Origin: Bimastos eiseni | Lineage: Eukaryota > Annelida > Clitellata > Crassiclitellata > Lumbricidae | DNA: 64,000 nt | Assembly (NCBI GenBank): GCA_959347315.1 | Contig: OY365817.1 | Location: forward strand, 312,501 to 376,500 | Direction of reading: 5' to 3' | Part shown: positions 58,278 through 64,000 of the stretch, piece by piece | Layout: each line of letters opens with the position of its first letter | Position numbering within the stretch: position 1 is the first letter of the stretch | Made by a program: the position numbers and the translations under genes | Notes under the pieces: model-generated | Told to the model about the DNA's origin: nothing | Databases searched by the model: none | The model's input: only the letters and a program-made list of their open reading frames with translations

Positions 58278-58869
58278 CTGTAAGAACATAACTATTATGC
58301 CTGACAATATGTAGCATATAATATATTTCAGCACGTAGGCCTATGTTAGATGAACTTCCTTCTTTATAATTATAATAATCACATTTCATTTTCATTTGAA
58401 AAATGAATACGTGCTTTCTTTCAATGAGGATTAATATAGTTATTCTAATTAATTGAAGTTTAAAAAAGTTACATGGCGTATTTGAATAAGCTAATTCTGA
58501 CGACTTCGCTTCTTTGGGTGCAGTGGAATGCTCAAGGCTTCGATCAAGTTGGCATTTATTCTGACTGTCTAAATCCGACAATTTCTTGTAGAAGGGAGTC
58601 ATTGCGTGCCGTCTCTTTCTATTAGTTGATGTAGACTGATTAACTCTTCCAGCAAAAGTATGGGCGGATGCATTTGGTCGGCTTAGCAAGCAGTTTCTCA
58701 TTGGTTGTAACGCGGAGAGCAGGTACTCCGAGCATCCATTTGAGGAATCATTTCATGGATTCATTCACCGGCTAAACGCCATCATTGGTCTCAACGCACA
58801 CCCACTTAAGCTAAGCGATTCCTCACTGTTCTTTAAACATGGGAATCTTCGTGTTTCCTGAGATCCCGT

Positions 58870-59205
58870 GTGATAGAGCAGCGGTTCCCAACTGGTAGTA
58901 CGCGTGCCCCTGGGGCATAGGGATACGCCAGGTGTTGCCAGAGGGTACGCATGAAAAGATAAGAAATCTATTTTCCGAGGTTGCATTGCCAGCTGGATTT
59001 TCATTGAGCTATCACGCGACGGTCGATTGGGGAGTGAATTTAACAGGGACTTGCTATGTAATTTTTGGCTTAAAAGAAGAGCAGAATATGGATTAATTTC
59101 TGAACGAGCTGTTAAGTTTTTGATTCCCTTCAGTGCGTCATATCTCTGTGAAACTGGATTCTCTGCGATGTTCGCAATAGAATGCACACAGACCTACACG
59201 TAGGC
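58870..59205 (+). mobile_element. hAT (Charlie/ZBED-like) fragment in the pseudogene
   Basis: Begins CAGCGGTTCCCAACTGGTAG, then encodes LISERAVKFLIPFSASYLCE and TGFSAMFAI, the hAT C-terminal (F)PFxxxYLCExxFSAM motif. It lies between inverted exon 8' and forward exon 11'. Confidence 0.8.
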
Positions 59206-59357
59206 CTGCAGATCCAAACTTGAGCCAGACTTACGTCTAAAATAGGCCTACGTATGAGAATGATAATAACTATGTACGCTATTCTGATAATTGGCAACTT
59301 AGATATACGCCTTGAAAGCGAAGGTGTGGCATAGTATTTTGTTATCATGATTTACAA

Positions 59358-59422
59358 TCTTAGTCTTAGTTGCAGCGTCAGTGGCATTCCTTGCAGCATC
59401 TGTACCTTGTCCAATGACACAG
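59358..59422 (+). pseudogene. exon 11' of the SLC5 pseudogene
   Basis: Retains the VAFLAA-like helix codons and the gtaata donor. The acceptor cag has become caa and several bases are missing near the 5' end. Confidence 0.82.
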
Positions 59423-59886
59423 GTAATATTATTTGCTTGCGAATAATACATTGATCAAATGTTTCGGAGGCATTATATAAACATACATGCTGTAAATTTA
59501 ATCAACATGAAATATCAAAACATTCATGTTTTGAAATTCATGTTTTTCGATCTGAATTCATAATGTTCATTTATAATTCAGGTTTGACCCTCTGATATTA
59601 TTTGTCCATCTGAATTACATATTCACATCTTAATGACAGACAAACTTCTTAAATTCAATCACTCACCCGGCCTTAACATCTCATTATTTCTATAGCTATC
59701 TGAAGCATTGTTCCGCTGAAGATAAGCTATTTGCGCTAGATAAATGACAATCAATTTTCATAGGATGAGGCTGCACCCGACTTTACAGCGACATTTGAAA
59801 ACGTTTAAACTTTATTAGAGGAGTTTGGAAATGCATCTGTGTGTTGTTATCCTGTGTAATTTATGCCATTTTACGCTATATATCAG

Positions 59887-59973
59887 ATAACATGAGCGTT
59901 TGAGGGATCCGTGGTTGGTCCACTCTTTGGCATCATTGTCTTGGTTGGAATATCAAGAATCGCTAATTGGAAG
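59887..59973 (+). pseudogene. exon 12' of the SLC5 pseudogene
   Basis: 87 nt with both splice sites. The third codon is TGA where the intact gene has TGG; the rest reads AFEGSVVGPLFGIIVLVGIS. Confidence 0.87.
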
Positions 59974-60223
59974 GTTTGAATCAGAGCGAACGCTTCACGT
60001 GCATTTTTCTTACTCGTAAAAACTGAATTTCTTAGCTTAAATTAATACCCGGCAATTTATCATGCATCACTGGTCTCGGTGGACCTGACATTGGTGTTGG
60101 TTGGTTGGTTACTGACGAATTTTCCAAGAAAATGTAATTCTGGCTTCAAAAGATGCTAGTGGCACGTTTAGCAATTTGTTCGCATTTCAATTGTCGCGCT
60201 TTTATCGTTATAAATTTACCAAG

Positions 60224-60436
60224 GGAGCTTTGACTGGTGCAGCTGTGGGTTTCATCTTGAGCATTTGGTTGGCAGTGGGATCAATGAGTGTCCCAAAATA
60301 CGCACCGTCTCTGCCACCAATCTCAGTCGACTGTTGCATCGATTTTGGAAACGCTATCGTCTTTGGGTCAAATAATGGTAATAACTGTACTGTTACCAGC
60401 CAACCAACAAATGACTCCCTGGGAACGCCGTCCAGT
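60224..60436 (+). pseudogene. exon 13' of the SLC5 pseudogene (frame still open)
   Basis: 213 nt with AG acceptor and gtaaat donor and an open frame: GALTGAAVGFILSIWLAVGS, then a loop keeping NCT and NDS sequons but losing NNT. Clearly more diverged from exon 13 than exon 8' is from exon 8. Confidence 0.88.
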
Positions 60437-61445
60437 GTAAATTCACATGCAATGTTTTTACATTATATCTGTCTGTCTCTGTCTGTCTGGTTTGTGCAGG
60501 TATGATTGTGTTCGAGCTTTTATGAATCTCCCAAAAGAACTTTCGGTAATTGGCTGTCATAGATGGGAAAGTTGATGCCTAAGGAATGCCTCAATAAAGA
60601 AAGGAATTCAAATTGTACGATAGACGTTTACGTCAAAATGTGAAGTTGTTTTTGCGTTTATCACTCATGCGGCTCCTGATAAATTGTTTATATACATAAA
60701 AAATTTCCTATATAGGATATAAATTATGGCTTGGCTTTCCGATATTTAGTTGAACTTCACAGCATTATTTCTTCAATACGTCATACAAACATTTTACGGT
60801 GCTTTGGAAGACAATGTTTTTTAATTTTATATAATAATCTAGCGTCAATGCGCTATATTGCACTTTAAAACGAGCCAACTGAGGTCAGAAGGAATCAGAT
60901 TGCTCACTACGTGATATTAAACTCCGGCGACCGATGTTTTCGCCACGTATGAAGGAACGAAATGTCCTCCGGGTAGGCACGCCTTCTGGGGCGAAAGAGA
61001 TCGTTGATTCGCTAAAGTTATCAAACGCTAATCACCAACAAACACCAACACAATCGGCTTATGACTATGATCTGATATCGATACTTTTAGGACATCCGTG
61101 TTAAATGTGTAAAGTTACGAAACAGTCAGACAGACTGTAGGAAACAGTCTCAAGCGCTAAATAAACTGACATAAGAGGAGACAAGTGAGAAGTTAATCAA
61201 TAAATCGTAGTCTAACAAGTTAATATTGACATCCCATAGATAGAATTGTAGAGAATGTTCAAAATGAAAAATATCAAGCAGACATATTTTAAAATTAATT
61301 TCCTCTATAGGCTAATAAGTTCAAGATGCATGCTTCCCCGCCAGTGGTCGTATGACTGCCCGATAGACGATTGACTTATATAGATATAGTCATCTGGATA
61401 AATTTTCGCAACCATGTTACTACTGTGCGTGTTTCATTCTTGCAG

Positions 61446-61550
61446 ACGAGGTTCCATGGCCTGGAGAAGTGTTACTGCCTGTCCTACTTGTGATTCAACC
61501 TATTTGGACACATGGCAACGTGGACTCGTATAGTTTCATTTAAAAGAGGG
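61446..61550 (+). pseudogene. exon 14' of the SLC5 pseudogene
   Basis: Reads TRFHGLEKCYCLSYL and then TGA. The 3' third has decayed and the donor is not recognisable. Confidence 0.82.
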
Positions 61551-61779
61551 AGGACTAATCATTTAAAAGAGGGAGGACTAAGCGCATCTTCAAATTTAAT
61601 CAGTGGTTGCTTATTCCAATGACAGATTAACATTACGATAAGAAAGAAGCAATGCGTTCAAGTCCATACGTAGTCACGACATGAGCAGAATTCTCAGCTC
61701 AAAACATTTATGAATTATAAAAAAATCGACTTCATCTGACACCCAGCACTTTCTAATTCCAATGTAAGTACGACGGAGG

Positions 61780-62540
61780 GGCGCCGTAACAAAAGCGCGT
61801 CGACAAAAGCGCGCCGACAAAAGCGCGCCGACAAAAGCGCGCTGACATAGGCACGCCAAAAAAACCCACAAATAGGCGCAAGACATAAGCGCGCAGCCAG
61901 CGTTTTGGAAATAAAAATTGTACACAATATTTGTTAGTAAGAGAGGTACCGCATAATTCGATATTTTATACAGCTTCTACCACAGATATGAGCGAATGAC
62001 ATTGCAATTGACGTCCATTAGAGTTGAATTGCAAAGAAGTATTTAGCAAATTTATTTTCATTTCAGAAACAAAATTCCTGTCAGGAATTCTCGTGGGCCC
62101 GGTGAAATTGTTTGAATGAAATGTGCCACTGAAATCGCAATTAATGTCCAATTAGGTCCAGAAGCGTCCAAGGCTAAATATCTTCGTTTGAATAGGCGTT
62201 TAATGGCTTTGGTTCCTACATACGGAACTGTTCCTTTGATAGAATACTTGCGTAGCATCTCTCAGATTATAAACATCTAAATATGATTGTATTTCACTAA
62301 AGCGCCACAAGACCCAAATTTTTGAAATATTGACAATATAGATGTAACTATATCGCTACAACGATTTAGATCGCTCCACAGTCTGTCGTGTGAAAACACT
62401 TGTTTTCTTGTCTTAATAAAATAATTTTAAACAAGTGTAACTTGCGCGCTTTTGTTCTTGCTCGCTTTAGCCCTGCGCGCAATTGTCGGCGCGCTTATGT
62501 CGGCTCGCTTTTGCCCGGCGCGCTTTTGTCGTGTAACCTG
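61780..62540. mobile_element. non-autonomous element with tandem-unit TIRs (GACAAAAGCGCGCC type)
   Basis: Left end: four regular units of GACAAAAGCGCGCC (61795-61845) then variants. Right end (62450-62540) is inverted with GGCGCGCTTTTGTC. Near-duplicate flanks GACGGAGG and GGCGGAGG suggest an ~8-bp target duplication. The interior (~550 bp) has no coding capacity. It sits in the pseudogene intron 14'; the intact gene lacks it. Confidence 0.83.
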
Positions 62541-63218
62541 GCGGAGGATGTGTGATCACACCAATAGGAAATTTGGTTTGACTTGGTATTCCATAGGCTA
62601 GCGTTCAACCCACTCAACCAAAGTATTTCAAATTAGCGACCTACTTTCTTATCGAATCAGTAACTTCGTCTTTGTCTGCACCGCCTGAATTTGCTTACAG
62701 TGGCTCTACCCCATCGCGAATGTTCCATTGTCGAGCGTACCGACTGACCCAGTCGTTTTTGATTAATGCACCTGATTTGCATATCGAATTAGCCCCGCAT
62801 TAAAATGAAGTAAATTTAATAGTCGGTGATTATTATTTATATTGAATGTCATCAAATTGCCAAATAGATAAGCTAAATTCTGAAAATAATACTAATTTAA
62901 AGTTAAGCGTGTGCCGCAAATAGTCACGTTGACCTAGAAATAACTGATGTTCTTTATGTTTTTTTGCTTTGGAGCAAACTGTTTGTTGTGAGGCTACAGT
63001 AAAATAACATTGATTGATTTGCAGATGAACGTTGTGCAAACGATTTCATAAATTGCCTGAGCTTTCCGCTCGCAAGCTTTTTTGTACTTACATACAGACA
63101 ACCAGGTAGACAGACTATGCACCTTACATAGCGGCCAAACTACTTGTAATTATGATCAAATGACAAAAGATCAAATGACAAAATGGCTAAATGCCTGTTG
63201 TTCCTTGCGAAGTGTTAG

Positions 63219-63345
63219 GAGACAAAGTCTTGGAGAACGCCATGGATGACTGTCTACTGTTTTGAAACTGCAGTTGCAGAAGTCAAAAGGAGAAAGAAAA
63301 TTGGGCTCAACCAGAAAAGCCCAGCGAGACAAGTCGATTAAATAT
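63219..63345 (+). pseudogene. exon 15' of the SLC5 pseudogene
   Basis: After tgttag it reads RDKVLENAMDDCLLF and then TGA. Downstream bases still align to the exon 15 tail until about 63345, where LINE sequence takes over. Confidence 0.83.
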
Positions 63346-63359
63346 CACTACAGTGTCCG

Positions 63360-63650
63360 AGAAGGACGTCAAATATTGCCCGTCAACGTTTCTGCTCCAG
63401 AAGTTTATCGATATTCTACATCCATTTCTCAGCTTTATCTGCAATGGATTTATCCAGAATGGTGCTCTTCCGCCGTTGCAGAAACACTCAATTCTGACTC
63501 CTATCTCCAAGCTCTATGCTTGGAGATAGGAGCCAGATCCTGTCAACTTTTGACCGATTGCAAATGTTACTTTTTATGTTGAAAATCATCGAAAAGGTAA
63601 TTTCCCATCAGCTCACTGTTTACTTAGAGTAAAATAAGTTGCTAAGGAAA
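63360..63650 (+). mobile_element. L2/CR1-like LINE RT N-terminal fragment
   Basis: Frames in turn read AMDLSRMVLFRRCRNTQF-like RT start and MLKIIEKVISHQLTVYLE, matching the (PISNLxFLSKIIEKVV)xxQLxxYL block. Frameshifted and short. Confidence 0.6.
63498..63532. repeat. perfect 15-bp hairpin
   Basis: CTCCTATCTCCAAGC, five-base loop, GCTTGGAGATAGGAG. It lies inside the LINE fragment and is probably a local inverted duplication. Confidence 0.85.
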
Positions 63651-63659
63651 TCACCTAAA

Positions 63660-64000
63660 AGACCTACTTGTCAGTTGAAAGAATAAGCAAAATAAAATTT
63701 CAAATTTTCTTCTCATTGGTTTTCTTATGACTCGTTTCTCTCTTTCGCTTATCTTCATTCCGCAGGCTACTTAGGACAACTGCTACTTAGGATTGATCGC
63801 TTTCTCCGTTTCTCTCGCATCTCTACCCTTATATTTGATGAACTTCATTGACGCCCTCTCCTTTATCGAATACAATTTTAAATTCTTTTTCTAATCTTCG
63901 TGGCTCAACGAGATTTGCTCCGAGATACCTGGTTGACGTAATACTTTGACCTCATTCAGCTTCCTCCCTCCCTCCTTTATGTTTGATGAACTTTTTTGGC
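63660..64000. other. no gene recognised
   Basis: Pyrimidine-rich sequence; tatatttgatgaactt and tatgtttgatgaactt recur ~150 bp apart. Confidence 0.4.

Larger units (their letters stand above)
56638..63345. pseudogene. broken second SLC5 copy (exons 8-15), partly inverted
   Basis: Eight exon relics match exons 8-15 of the intact gene. On the minus strand, in order, are exon 8' (58277-58142), a degraded exon 9' (about 57300) and exon 10' (56760-56638). On the plus strand are exon 11' (59358-59422), 12' (59887-59973), 13' (60224-60436), 14' (from 61446) and 15' (from 63219). In-frame TGA codons interrupt 12', 14' and 15'; 9' has lost its acceptor and most of its body; 10' has a damaged donor. 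No exon 1-7 relic was found between 53.3 and 56.6 kb. This is a segmental duplicate, not a retrocopy, because introns are kept. It cannot encode a carrier as it stands. Confidence 0.88.

Noticed and set aside
60224..60505. Second functional SLC5 gene downstream
   Set aside because: Exon 13' is open, but exons 12', 14' and 15' have stops, 9' and 10' are damaged, and the exon order is inverted.

Overview
The window is eukaryotic and gene-poor. It is AT-rich, has no bacterial-type operons, and holds one large intron-rich gene on the + strand (23,085-53,276) inside a dense field of transposon remnants. The transposon mix is L2/CR1-like LINEs, an RNase H-bearing LINE, RTE-like pieces, several hAT elements, a mariner, tRNA-headed SINEs and solo LTRs. 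Together with the frequent palindromic word TAGGCCTA and a single-copy-style SLC5 gene, this suggests a marine invertebrate, most likely a deuterostome such as an echinoderm or hemichordate. The taxon is an inference, not shown by the sequence.

The gene can be assembled by eye into 15 coding exons. All have GT donors and AG acceptors and compatible phases, and they give 1,830 nt encoding 609 aa. It is a sodium/solute symporter of the SLC5 family, in the monocarboxylate/multivitamin/iodide (SLC5A8/A12/A6/A5) branch. Landmarks are the TM1 region in exon 1, IWTDVFQ in exon 5, VRHTFW...VQRFSA in exon 7, PGFAGLF and SSISSSL across exons 9-10, and a three-sequon extracellular loop in exon 13. The introns carry most of the transposons.

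Relics of the same gene flank it. Upstream there are copies of exon 2 (11,866) and exon 4 (12,866), plus a sharply truncated exon 1 fragment (18.64 kb). Downstream (56.6-63.3 kb) lies a broken copy: exons 10, 9 and 8 are inverted, then exons 11-15 run forward with stop codons. The first 540 bp of the window resemble the 3' flank of the intact gene (53.98-56.23 kb), so another copy probably ends just left of the window. This is an eroding tandem SLC5 family.

Layout: 1-0.54 kb, paralogous 3' flank; 1.4-1.85 kb, hAT transposase end; 2.66-2.91 kb, CTGT satellite; 3.3-6.6 kb, RNase H LINE interrupted by an L2-like LINE; 7.25-8.68 kb, mariner with a LINE piece inside; 9.77-9.84 kb, U2 snRNA-derived head; 11.2-11.6 kb, LINE; 11.87-12.92 kb, SLC5 relic exons; 13-21 kb, three diverged copies of a segment carrying SINE, solo LTR, MITE and LINE insertions; 21.56-22.26 kb, minisatellite; 23.09-53.28 kb, the SLC5 gene; 54-56 kb, 3' flank with LINE and MITE; 56.6-63.35 kb, SLC5 pseudogene; 63.36-63.65 kb, LINE start.

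The most unusual material is (i) non-autonomous transposons whose terminal inverted repeats are built from tandem ~14-16 bp units (15.2, 54.3 and 61.8 kb, with related arrays at 23.76, 45.7 and 57.66 kb), (ii) a palindromic GGTGATTTCCCCCC minisatellite in intron 3, (iii) a probable gene-conversion tract over exon 8, and (iv) a U2-headed repeat.
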